Below are positions 55,229 to 64,000 of a DNA stretch of 64,000 bases, piece after piece. The stretch's first letter is position 1; every line of letters starts with the position of its first letter. The stretch spans positions 15,475,467 through 15,539,466 of the forward strand of contig CAMGYJ010000010.1 of the NCBI GenBank assembly GCA_946122785.1. Reading direction: 5' to 3'. Origin of the DNA: Linum tenue. Lineage: Eukaryota; Streptophyta; Magnoliopsida; Malpighiales; Linaceae. The notes under the pieces are model-generated. The model was not told where the DNA came from. It saw only the letters and a list, made by a program, of their open reading frames with translations, and did not search any database. A program made the position numbers and the translations under genes.

Positions 55229-55719
55229 CCGAATAAGAGAAGGAAGTCTGGGTTGTATGAAAGAGAGCCTGGTTTGAAGGAAATCTTCGTTGGAATTACT
55301 ATGGGTTTGGCAAGCTAGTGGTGTAAGGTAAAGCATGGAGGTTGGTGGGCCGACTATGGGCTCGTTTGCGGGTCGAGGAAGGACGAGTCCAACTAGTCTC
55401 AAGGAGATGATGGGAAGCTTCATCATAAAAGGTTTGGGCTTCAATTGGGTTGTTTAGTTGAATCTCTTTTGTATGGAGTGGGCTTGACAAAAAATAAAGA
55501 TGAACTCGTGGGCTTAAATGGTGCCATGGGCCAAGAGGAAGGCAAAGAAGTTGATGGGCTAAATTCAAGGAGGATCAACTCTAGTCCGGAGTTTCGACCT
55601 ATCGGCAGGATGGATCATGCATGGGCCAATACTGTGGAGTTTGAGAAGAGCTTCATGGAGTGATGCTTAAGGATGGATTCATGTACAAGAAGAAAGAGAA
55701 TAGTGGGCCCAGCGAAGTT
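55229..55719 (+). other. Element J internal region, right part
   Basis: Continuation of J after C. Rich in GGGCTT/GGGCCA words; no recognisable retroelement domain. It is cut by the LTR of L at 55720. Confidence 0.45.
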
Positions 55720-58324
55720 TGATAACACCTAAAATAGGTGTTATTTAGCCCTTATTCTTAAGTCATTTGCATGTTAAAGCACCGTGTCTAAGCCACATAT
55801 CAAGTTATTTATGCCCATTTTCATTCCTATTTGCAAAACATGCATTTTTGCATAGTTATTGATGATATGAAGGTTTTCCTAGGTAAAGCGACCCCAATTT
55901 GTCATATTTTATGCTTCCCAAGTGTTTGTGATGAAATTACAGGACTTATATGCATTCGTGATAGATTGGGAATCGATTGGAGTTCATCCGAGCACGATTG
56001 AAAAGCATAGGAGCAAAAAGGGGAGAAGAGGCGTTGGTCACGGCCACACGTCACCGATGTGAGCCCGAGACCACCAGGCATTGACCATGCTTGCAGAAGA
56101 TCGCGCCGTGAACAGTAGTCACAAACTTCAGCAGGTGACCAAAAAGAAGGCCGAAAATTTCCACAGTCGAATCGCGGACATGGTGCGTTTTGACCGCGAA
56201 AAAGATCGTGTCCGAGACACAAAGATCATGGTCGTGATCTTATGAAGGAGGACGCGATCTCGGAGCTTAAAGAAGGAGTTAAAACACGTTGTTTCAGGAA
56301 ATTCGGGGACGTTCTGGTTGGTCACGGCTTGGTCACGACAGTGACCATTGCTTCACGCCCTTGAGGCCTTGATCGCCATCAGCTTTCTATAAATACCCCT
56401 ATTGATGCACTTTTCAAAGGAGAGCCAATCTAGAGTGAGAAAGTTAGGGTTTTGGGTTGTTTTAGAGAGGGAAACATCTTGGGAGAGCTTAATTGAAGAT
56501 AAAGTTCACCCAAGGAGCAAGAAGAAGGTGCAAGAAAGGAGAAGAAGTTTGATTCCATCACTCCCCTCTTCTAGTTTGTGTTTTTTTCTCTCTCTAATGA
56601 CTTGAATCTCTCATGGTTGTTTAGGGAAGATGAACCCTAGTTTATAGGTTGTATATGAATGGGTTTTGTATGAATATGTTTATCTAGTTGATTTGAATGC
56701 TTCTCTAGCTTTGATTGTGTTTGGGTAAGTTTCCCTAATCTTCTTTACTACCCTACTTGAGCTTCTATGTTGGGCAAAGAGTTTTAGGGTTAGACGGGTA
56801 TGCATCATCAATAAAATTAGGGTTAGATAAATAAATAGGATCTTCTGATGGACGAGGCGATTGTACCCCATTCATAAGAATCCCTTCCTAGATAAAACCC
56901 GGGATAAAAAACCTCGATGTGGACGGTTGGCATTACTCATTGAAATGAGCTATGTTCTTAAAGCCCCTTACACAATAGCCTAGATCGAGGTGACTAACAT
57001 GGGTTTAGGGGAGGCGTACTCGAAGGTGTGTGGATAACCACAAAAGCCCAAGGAAAATAGCTCACTCACCATATTCACTAAACCCTAGTTGACAACCATA
57101 GCTAGGAGGAGTTGACCATAGACAACCGTCTAATCTCTAGCGATCTCCCAACAACTTGGTTTGTTGTTTATTTTGCCTTTACAAGTAGATTAGATTAGTT
57201 TAAACATCCAACCTTTTGATTCGATTAGATAGTAGTTCGGAGCAAAGTAATAATAAGCTTAGGGTTCCCTTGGAATATGGCCGAGCCACTTTAATACAAC
57301 CCTAGCTAGGTTATACTTGGCTTAGTTAGGATTGAATAGAGAGTGTGCATCGACTTATAAATTGATAAAGCACCAGGGGGTGCTTTGTTTGATCAGAATA
57401 CGCAGCTCAAACCTCTTCAACGAAAGATAAAACGGATAGGTAGAATTTTGCCACAATCAAGGTGTTTACTTGATTGATAAGAAAACTTGCTAAACGATTC
57501 TGGAATCCACTCAGAATAGCTTCACAAGGGTCTTGTAATTAGCTAAGGAATCCACTCGTAGCTAACGACAATGGGTAAACTCTTGAGACGCAACTCAAGA
57601 ACTCAAACACTCGGTTTGTTATTCAATTCAATCAACTCTGCTTTACAACGTGAATTGGAAAGGTATTTAAAGACAATAAATCCTAATACAACCCTACACG
57701 AACATGGAAACTAATTAGAACAGGAAAAGGCTACAGAATTTGTGTAAAACAAGGTAACTTGCTGGCCAAGAAACTAACTTAAAACACAAGCAAGTCTGCC
57801 TAGGAAAACAGGCTTCATAGCATCTTTGAGCCCTTCGAAAATGGTCTTCTAGGTTGATTCGAACTCAACAAATTCCTTTCCTTTGTAGAAGAAAACTCCC
57901 TCTTTAACCTCCAACTTGAATCAGCCTGAGATCATGCTCCAAACTTCAGATATAGGCCTTCAAAGTTGGTATCTCAAAACAGTTTTCTGTTTTAGCCAAA
58001 TTCAAACAGTTTTCCGGTTTTGAGGTAGCCTTTTGATGGGCTTTGAAAGTGACCTTCCAGACATCCCCTTGAGCTAAAAAGTATACCAATGTAAAGATAA
58101 AAACTTTATCTTCAAAACAAGCTCTCGATATTCCATTTTCATTGAGCCATTTGTGAGATACAAGCTTCCAAAGTAGGCTACCTGAGACTGTTTCAACACT
58201 TGGCCAAAAATCAGAATTCTTCAAGTTAGTTGATATGACTTCTTTGGCAAGTAATTGTGAATTGTGGATTGATCCAATTGGGATCATATCATAAATTTAA
58301 AGCTTGATCAGGCACAAGCGATCA
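55720..58324 (+). repeat. Element L 5' LTR, interrupted by insertion P
   Basis: TGATAACACC start with near-palindrome CACCTAAAATAGGTG (55726-55740), repeated GGTCACGG-type motifs at 56037-56345, TATA box CTATAAATAC (56388-56397), end CGATCA. About 0.93 kb of foreign sequence sits inside at about 57386-58310. Confidence 0.75.
57386..58310 (-). mobile_element. Insertion P: possible solo LTR of another family
   Basis: Bounded by TGTTTGATCAG and CTTGATCA, so TG...CA with inverted ends. On the minus strand it has a TATA-like TTTAAATACC (near 57662) and U5-like sequence. No target duplication is visible, so the boundaries and the solo-LTR reading are uncertain. The K copy of this LTR ends before this point, so absence there cannot be checked. 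Confidence 0.35.
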
Positions 58325-58646
58325 AGTTTTTGGCGTTGTTGCCATGGAGTCTTATGTTATTAGGAAAAGCCGAGAACTACTAATTTTAATCATTTATTGT
58401 TATTGTATGTTTTGTGCCAAGTTTGGCTTTGTATTGTCGTGTTTTGTGTTTGTGTAGCATCAAGTTTTTGGTGTTTTTTTCTTGTGTTTTATGTTCGTTA
58501 TGCCATTTTTTTCTCGTATTCTTTCTTCTTTTGTTATGTTCCCTTTAGTTATCTTGTGGTATGATTTTTTGTTTTCTTTTCTTTTTACACTTGGGCTTTC
58601 ATAGGTTTTTGTTTTTTGTGAATATAAATAGTGTTTAGGTGTAGAT

Positions 58647-59842
58647 ATGGATCCATGTGGTTGGCATGAGAAGTGGGGAGATCACCAACCGCCGAATTGG
58701 TGTTATCTTGAAGCTTCTAGTAGTGGTGCTAGCCAAGGATCCGGGTACGAAGAACAACCACCTCTTCATGCCTATCAATGGTACCCCCATGATTACCTAG
58801 CATCTCCATCATCATACCAAGAACCATCTCCACAACCTATGGTGAAGACCGAGTTGGAGATGGCCATTGAGTGACTTGAGGCAAGTACGCCATATTTAGA
58901 ATGTCTTGAGACAACTCACTCAACTCCAACCCCAGATCCAAAGAGCCACTTGGAGCTCGAGTCAGAGAAACTCATGGACAGGAGTGGGATTACACTTCAA
59001 CATTCACCACCACCTACACCAAAGAGCCTTGGAGAGTAAACATGCGAGCGCTACAACATCCTAACGGAGTGCCTAGATGCTAGCGATGCCAACCTTACTC
59101 CAGGTTGTTTTCGAATTAAAGATGTTAAATGAGAGGAAAGTTGGCTGCAAGAGGTGGGAACCGTATGGAAATCTTGCATCTAGGGAATTCCCGACCCATC
59201 TACTTAAGACTTCCTCAATGAAGAAGAAGAGATGCTCAAGAGGATAGAGAAGAACAGAAGAGTAATTGAGAAATGAAGGAAGAGAGGAATTAGTAGAAGA
59301 AGAATAAGTCTCAAGGGTGGACAAGCAAGTGGACCTTGAAGATCCATATATTGAAGAACTTGCTTGTAACACCATCATTGCTCCTAATCACCAAGAGGAG
59401 AGAACTAAAGAATGGAGCATTGACGAGGTTGTGAGGGAGAAAGAAGAAACTGATGAAGATGAAGAGCTTGGTACTCAACATGGGGAAGATTGACACAATC
59501 AATGTCCCACCATTGGACAAGGTTGAGGTGGATGAAGCTTCGACAACTCACACGTGCTACTCAAGCTTTCCACCTGACCTTGATAAACTTTTAGAATAGG
59601 GCGTTTTTGCGGGTTCTCTTTGCCAAGATGAGGGCGAGGAATCATCAATAAATGTTGGTGGATCTAGTGATGAACGATTGATTTGGTTCGAGGCAAATAG
59701 AAGCAAAGAAGATTTGAATAGAGGTTTCATTGGAGGTGTCTCAAGCATTCTAATCCACACGAGCCTTCACCAAATTATCGGGAGACCGATCAAGACTTGA
59801 GACCCCAAGTTCAAGGAGGTTCTAAGTTGGACGAGTACTTGA
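58647..59842 (+). pseudogene. Element L unknown ORF (MDP-type protein), disrupted
   Basis: Related to the ORF of C. It starts MDPCGWHEKWGDHQPPNWCYL, then SGASQGSGYEEQPP, with a TGA at 58872 after EMAIE. Later pieces in other frames are glutamate/lysine-rich (about 59220-59480, LEDPYIEELACN region at 59335), then FPPDLDKLLE (about 59569), LIWFEANRSKEDLN and KFKEVLSWTST with stop at 59840-59842. Block order and ends match C although only about two thirds of positions agree in the N-terminal part. No known catalytic motif. A matching piece is also left in element I (16030-16130, minus). Confidence 0.65.
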
Positions 59843-59880
59843 AGACAACGGTCCGGTGAAAAGACCTAAAAGATACGCTA

Positions 59881-59898
59881 GTTGGGAGTCACCCCAAC
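59881..59898 (+). other. Hairpin H1 of element L
   Basis: Perfect stem GTTGGG/CCCAAC with hexaloop AGTCAC, preceded by AAAAGATACGCTA and followed by ATCGATTTGCATTTTC, the same flank as F (GGTTTGCATTTT). Confidence 0.72.
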
Positions 59899-60110
59899 AT
59901 CGATTTGCATTTTCTTTTCTTTGTCTTTAAATAAAGTACTTTCATGTTTAAATTTTGTTTATAGGTTATTTTGTAGTTTTTGTAGTAGTAAACGACCATA
60001 CCTTAGTTAAGAATGAGTTCTATTGGACTTAGGTGAAGGACAAATGATGGAAATGATGATATGTTGTTGTGTGTTGCATGCTTATGAATGAATGTATATG
60101 GTTTAGAGGC

Positions 60111-60163
60111 CTTGGTGGGTATGAATTGCATGGTTTCATTTGATTTGATTGTCGCCCACCAAG
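60111..60163 (+). other. H2-like hairpin of element L
   Basis: CTTGGTGGG (60111-60119) with CCCACCAAG (60155-60163), 9 perfect pairs, followed by TGCTTGATG as C has AATGCTTGTTC after its H2. The inner palindrome is absent. Confidence 0.6.
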
Positions 60164-60310
60164 TGCTTGATGAAATGCCCAAACCACATTATTTGTGCTT
60201 GTAATGATTTGATGCATGCCAAATGAAGCATGTTTGAAGCATGTTTGAAGGGTAGTTTTGGATCTTTGCACCCTTGTTTTACATAGTAACCACCAAGTGG
60301 GGGGGGGGGG

Positions 60311-60905
60311 TGATTCGGGCTCAAATGTACTCATTTTACCCCTCATTTTTTGTTCATTTAGCTTAGCATATCATCGTTCCTCTACATACTTCACGCTAGG
60401 TTGTGCTTGTTTTGATACATTTCAGGTCCTAGCATGTGTGGAAGGGTCGAGGTCGAATTTTCGGATAATTGGAGGTTAAAAAGCACAAAAAACCGAAGAA
60501 AAGTCCGAAGTACCATGACAATTGCCTCATATTAGTGAATTGAAGGCGTCCAAGAAACAGCCGCAGTTCACGGCCGGACGAGTCAGTTCACGATCTCCTA
60601 AGACCGTGAACTTTGACAAAAAACCGTGAACACCGAGGCCTCCAGCGAGGTTCCTGAAGTTACTAATGACAAGGCAGTTCACGGTCTCTAAGACCGTGAA
60701 CTGTGGACATTGACCGTGAACCCAGGAAAGTCAAGCAGTGCGTTTGGACGACGATGAGTTCACAGATGAAAACGCGTCAGTGAACTGGTCACTTTCGGGC
60801 AAAGATAAAGACATCTGTGGGGAGAGAGAAAAGAGAGCTAGTTTTTGTGGAAAAGAAACACTTTCTTTCTCTAGGGTTTCAACCTAAACACCAAAGGGGA
60901 GTTCT

Positions 60906-60941
<36 letters not shown>

Positions 60942-62154
60942 CTAGAGTGATCTTGGAGCATCATTGGAGGCTTGGGTGGAAGATTCAAGCCTAGAAGAAT
61001 AAGATCTTGAGCTCAAATTTGTAATCCCTCTCTCTCTCTAGAAACTCACTCCTTTCTCTTGGGTGCTGTAGATACCTAGCTAATACTTTGTAATTACTTG
61101 TTTAGATTGAATGCTTAAGTGTGGATTTGCATCAATTTGAGTATTAGAGGTGTTTTCATGGTGATTGTGCATGCTCATGCTTAGCAATCTAAGGGTTGTG
61201 CAGGTATGGTGCTTAGAACCCTTAGATTTGTGCATGTAGGTGCTAGAAATCTAATTAGCCACCTTAGCCTAGCTTAGAGAGGAAAATCCCCCTTCCAAGG
61301 GAGACTCAATCGAGTTGGTTTTCCTTCCGCTTTCTAAGCCACCTAAAATAGGTTAAGCAAGGGCAACCCTCAATGTTGAGTTAAGCAAGTCGATTAATTG
61401 TGATTAAGTCGTCCGACCTTAGACTTGAGTGAGGGAGTAAGTCAATTACCGATTGTCTAAACCGAGAGGGTCGAGTGACACGGCCTTTCATCCTTACCTC
61501 AGTTTAGCAATTGAGAATGTGGTCTCCGACCACATATGCATCCCTCTACGGTTCGCGATTATCGTGCCCATCTAGGTTGGTTGTGAGTAAGCCGCTCAAA
61601 CTCCGATTTCAGGGCGAGACTTAGGCAACCACTAGTGGCTGAGTGAGAGTATCGATCCCGTGACAAATCGACCTCAAGTGAATCCATCTCGTGATAAATG
61701 GATCACTAGTTGCTCCTCCTAGTGGTTCCCTTAGATTTGGTGAGTGGATCCATCCCGTGACAAATCGATTGCTAGTGAATTGATGCCGTGACAGATTGAT
61801 CACTAGTTGCTAACCCCCGAGGTTCACAACTACCTACGCCTCACGACTTCATTCAATCCAACGAATCATGGTAGCTATTTAGGGGGAAGCAATTCCTAGG
61901 GGAAGCAATTCCTGGGTGAAGCTCCCTTAGTTAGAGTTTACCTTTATTTACTTTTCCTTGCTTGTTTAGTTTGTAGTTCCATTAGTTATAAACCAAAAGT
62001 TGCTTGTTAGATAACAACCTAAGCGATTGAAGTAGGGGTACATGGATCGGTCCGGGTTGACAATTAAAATACTTGCTCTATACTGCACCCAACTAGAGTT
62101 TAAAAACTTGGGCTCTAGTTGGGGTTTTATTGTGGTGTAGTTTCGAGCGAGTCA
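60311..62154 (+). repeat. Element N LTR
   Basis: Starts TGATTCGGGCTC, carries TTTCAGGTCCTAGCATG (60421-60437), the inverted repeat GTTCACGGTCT/AGACCGTGAAC at 60677-60701, a (GA)n run at 60909-60939, and ends GAGTCA. Confidence 0.85.
60909..60939. repeat. (GA)n microsatellite in the N LTR
   Basis: About 15 GA units at the expected start of R in this LTR family. Confidence 0.9.
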
Positions 62155-62160
62155 AGTTTT

Positions 62161-62178
62161 TGGCGCCGTTGCCGGGGA
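62161..62178 (+). promoter_or_regulatory. Element N primer binding site (tRNA-Asp)
   Basis: Exact TGGCGCCGTTGCCGGGGA. Confidence 0.9.
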
Positions 62179-62354
62179 ACCGCGGTCCATTATTTTGAAA
62201 AGGTCGCTTAGTGTTACTCTAGCATTTTCTATCTTGCGTTTTGTTCGTGTTTTATGTTTCGTGTTGTGTTTTGTTTACCCACCCTTCGTCATGAAGGGTG
62301 GTTTGTGTTTGTTTGATTTTCATTTTGTGTTTTTGTTTATGTAGGTTATGAATC

Positions 62355-62485
62355 ATGGATCCCAATGGCTTCTACAATAGGTGGGGGTATCCACAACCAC
62401 CCGAATGGGGGTACCCCGTAGCTTCATGGAGTGAACAAGAAGGGGGAAGCCAAGGATCAGGGTTCTATTACCAACCCCCCCCCCC
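62355..62485 (+). pseudogene. Element N MDP-type ORF, N-terminal piece
   Basis: Starts MDPNGFYNRWGYPQPPEWGYP and continues through a SQGSGFYYQPP block, open and without stops up to the insertion of M in a C-run. It is the best-preserved N-terminus of the unknown family seen in C and L. Confidence 0.72.
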
Positions 62486-63391
62486 TGATAGACCGTCATT
62501 TACACATGTTTTTACCCTCATACTTACACCGTTTGAGGTGTTGATTCTCGTGTTTTAGGCCGATTTCACGCTAGGTTGTGCTTGTTTGTGTTATTTCAGG
62601 TCCTAGTACGTGAATGAAGGCTTAGGAGCGAGTCTGGGGTCGATTGGACGCAGAACGGACGAAGGGCGAGCTGTTTGGGGAGTGCACGGGCAGACCAGGA
62701 GGCTGCACGGCCGTGCACTTGAGCCATTTGGCCGTGCACCTCATGTTGAGGCCATGCACGGGCAGGCTTGAAGCTTGCACGGCCGTGCGCCTGGCCGTGC
62801 AAGGTGGATGAAGGCCGAATAATTGATACGGTGCGTTTTGAGGGTGCACGGCCAGAATGGTGTTGTGCACGGCCGTGCACCTGGCCGTGCAACTCGGGAA
62901 AGTCGGTTTTAAAGCCTAATTCGAGCCAAAAGTGAGAGAATCGTGTTTTCAGAGCAAAAACAGAGCCCTAGAGAGAGAAAGTGCGAAGAACACATCCTAG
63001 AAGCTGTCCTGGAGCTGGATTTCATCGAATCGAGCCTGGAGATCGTCATAGGAGTGGAAATCATCGTCCCGGAGCAGATTATCCTCATCGTTATGAGTAT
63101 GACTAATCCGATTCTTGTTTTCTCTTCTCTCTCTATGGAGTAGAACCTTTCTCTCACTTGGGTATGAAGAACCCTAGTTCCTTGTGTTAGGGAATTGCAA
63201 CTGAACCTAACCAAGGGGCTAGGGGGACTCAATCCCGAGTGACTCTTGCCTGCTTTAGAAACCGAACAATTTACTGCTTTCTTGTTGCTTTTACTTTTCA
63301 CAACAATCACTCGACTTAGTTTGCTAGATAATAGAGAATCACGGAGTAAGCAGTAGATCTAGACCCCGGGTTGATAATTACACTTGCCTAT
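62486..63391 (+). repeat. Element M LTR (deleted version)
   Basis: U3 has the TATTTCAGGTCCTAGTACG box (62592-62610), palindromes TGCACGGCCGTGCA (62704-62717), GCACGGCCGTGC (62777-62788) and the 16-bp GTGCACGGCCGTGCAC (62865-62880), and the GGTGCGTTTTGAGG box (62830). From 63080 the U5 closely matches A (TATGGAGTAGAACCTTTCTC). Confidence 0.82.
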
Positions 63392-63420
63392 ACAACAATG
63401 TGATCCCCGGGGAGCAGACC

Positions 63421-64000
63421 ATGGGATCCTACTGGACCGCTAGGGCTGCGGACATGAGGTCACCTATTCAACACCCTCAGGTCCCAGCCAACAACTTTGA
63501 GGTGAGCACCTCCGTGATCACCATGCTGCGCGGTTCAGTAGTGTTCCGTGGTAAGGAGGGAGAGTGCCCTCGATCACATCTCAGGCGATTCCACGAGCTC
63601 ATCGATGGAATCAAGATCAACGGGGTCCCAGCAGATGCCATCCAGCTGCGGTACTTCCCTTTCACTCTGGAGGGGCAGGCCAAGGAGTGGCTAGACACTC
63701 GACCTCCGGGCTCCATCACCACGTTCGCCAACCTGGCGGACAAGTTCCTCACCCGCTACCATCCTCCATCCAAGACTGCTGATCTCCAGAAGCAGATTAC
63801 ACACTTTTCTCAGGATGAGGATGAGACCATCAGGGATGCATGGGAGAGGTACAACAGTCTTTTCCTCAGGTGTCCCAATCATGGTTTCAACGATGCGTTC
63901 AAGGTGGGCACCTTCTATCACGCCCTCTTCCCGGAGGACAAGCAGCTGATCGATTCGGTTTGTGGCGGGAACATGCTGACCAAAACCCCGCCACAGCTGA
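63421..64000 (+). CDS. gag: Element M Gag (partial, runs off the window)
   Basis: Open from ATG at 63421 to the edge, 193 codons without a stop: MGSYWTARAADMRSPIQHPQ, then the same capsid sequence as element A (STSVITMLRGSVVFRGKEG, AKEWLDTRPPGSI, RCPNHGFNDAFKVG). About 9 differences in 580 bases from A. One of them is an extra T that keeps M in frame where A is shifted. The true start upstream is deleted, so the ATG is only the first available. Confidence 0.85.
   Translation, partial: MGSYWTARAADMRSPIQHPQVPANNFEVSTSVITMLRGSVVFRGKEGECPRSHLRRFHELIDGIKINGVPADAIQLRYFPFTLEGQAKEWLDTRPPGSITTFANLADKFLTRYHPPSKTADLQKQITHFSQDEDETIRDAWERYNSLFLRCPNHGFNDAFKVGTFYHALFPEDKQLIDSVCGGNMLTKTPPQL

Larger units (their letters stand above)
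55720..60310 (+). mobile_element. Element L: K-family LTR element with MDP-type ORF
   Basis: LTR 55720-58324 (same family as K; contains insertion P), degenerate tRNA-Asp PBS at 58331-58348 (4 mismatches), MDP-type ORF 58647-59842, hairpin H1 (59881-59898), an H2-like hairpin (60111-60163) and a final G tract (60299-60310). What follows the tract is the LTR of N, a different LTR family, so the 3' end of L is either mosaic or interrupted. Confidence 0.72.
60311..62485 (+). mobile_element. Element N: C-family LTR plus start of internal region
   Basis: LTR 60311-62154 (same family as C, 1844 bp because of extra sequence at about 61165-61560), exact tRNA-Asp PBS (62161-62178), and the first 44 codons of an MDP-type ORF, cut by M at 62486. 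The left border abuts a G tract that looks like the polypurine tract of L. Confidence 0.8.
62486..64000 (+). mobile_element. Element M: A-family element with deleted PBS, truncated by window edge
   Basis: LTR from 62486 (TGATAGACCG) to about 63391, then directly the gag region of the A family. Compared with A, about 366 bases (the last 60 or so of the LTR, the PBS, the leader and the gag start) are missing. The LTR also lacks about 470 bases of U5 present in A (between AGGGA repeats). Without a PBS this copy could not have replicated in its present form. Confidence 0.83.

Noticed and set aside
57367..57386. AAAGCACC/GGTGCTTT inverted repeat as a transposon end
   Set aside because: No matching end or target duplication could be found; may be chance at the border of insertion P.
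57946..58287. 113-codon minus-strand frame in insertion P
   Set aside because: Unknown protein with no motif; lies in a possible LTR and has no second copy here.

Overview
The window is heterochromatin-like DNA of a flowering plant, probably a eudicot. I found no intact host gene. Almost everything that can be identified is transposable element. The evidence for a plant is a set of Athila-lineage Ty3/Gypsy retrotransposons primed by tRNA-Asp (PBS TGGCGCCGTTGCCGGGGA), a chromodomain Gypsy element primed by initiator tRNA-Met, a BED-finger hAT transposon, and a Mutator-like element carrying a plant MAPKKK-type kinase fragment.

Layout. 1-6539: element A, minus strand, Athila-like, gag plus a protease stub, no RT/RNase H/IN; its 3' LTR runs off the left edge. 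6540-8508 and 12961-14436: AT-rich unassigned DNA, split by a complete hAT element (8517-12952, 8-bp TSD AAATTACA). 14440-16135: old minus-strand Athila-like LTR fragment (I). 16136-17311: LTR fragment K. From 17312 a nest begins. J (LTR 17312-17635) holds C (18582-55223, TSD GTAGG). C holds D (21981-52029, TSD ATGCC). D holds three separate insertions: E, a chromovirus (30556-35903); F, an 11.4-kb Athila-like element with long open reading frames (36844-48231, TSD TGAGA); and G, a Pack-MULE (48432-49701). After C, a short piece of J is followed by L (LTR from 55720), by N (LTR 60311-62154) and by M (from 62486). M carries the same gag as A in the opposite orientation and runs off the right edge. 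Removing nested DNA gives C a length of about 6.6 kb and D about 12.0 kb.

How the parts relate. F is the best-preserved coding copy (gag, protease, RT, RNase H, integrase; three frameshifts; LTRs about 99% alike by eye). D is an older relative of the same layout with many stop codons plus an extra ORF in the env-like position. A and M kept gag but not pol, and C, L and N carry a different, unrecognised ORF instead of gag-pol, so these five would need proteins supplied in trans. Despite different LTRs and coding content, the elements share a 3' noncoding architecture: ORF stop, hairpin H1, an internal polypurine tract, hairpin H2, hairpin H3 around a purine-rich loop, then the true polypurine tract. 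The stems differ in sequence between elements but keep their pairing. The LTR U3 regions also share repeated palindromes with a common ACGGCCGT-type core and family-specific flanks. These two shared systems are the most interesting content of the window.

All identities and difference counts were made by eye from the sequence; no database search was run.
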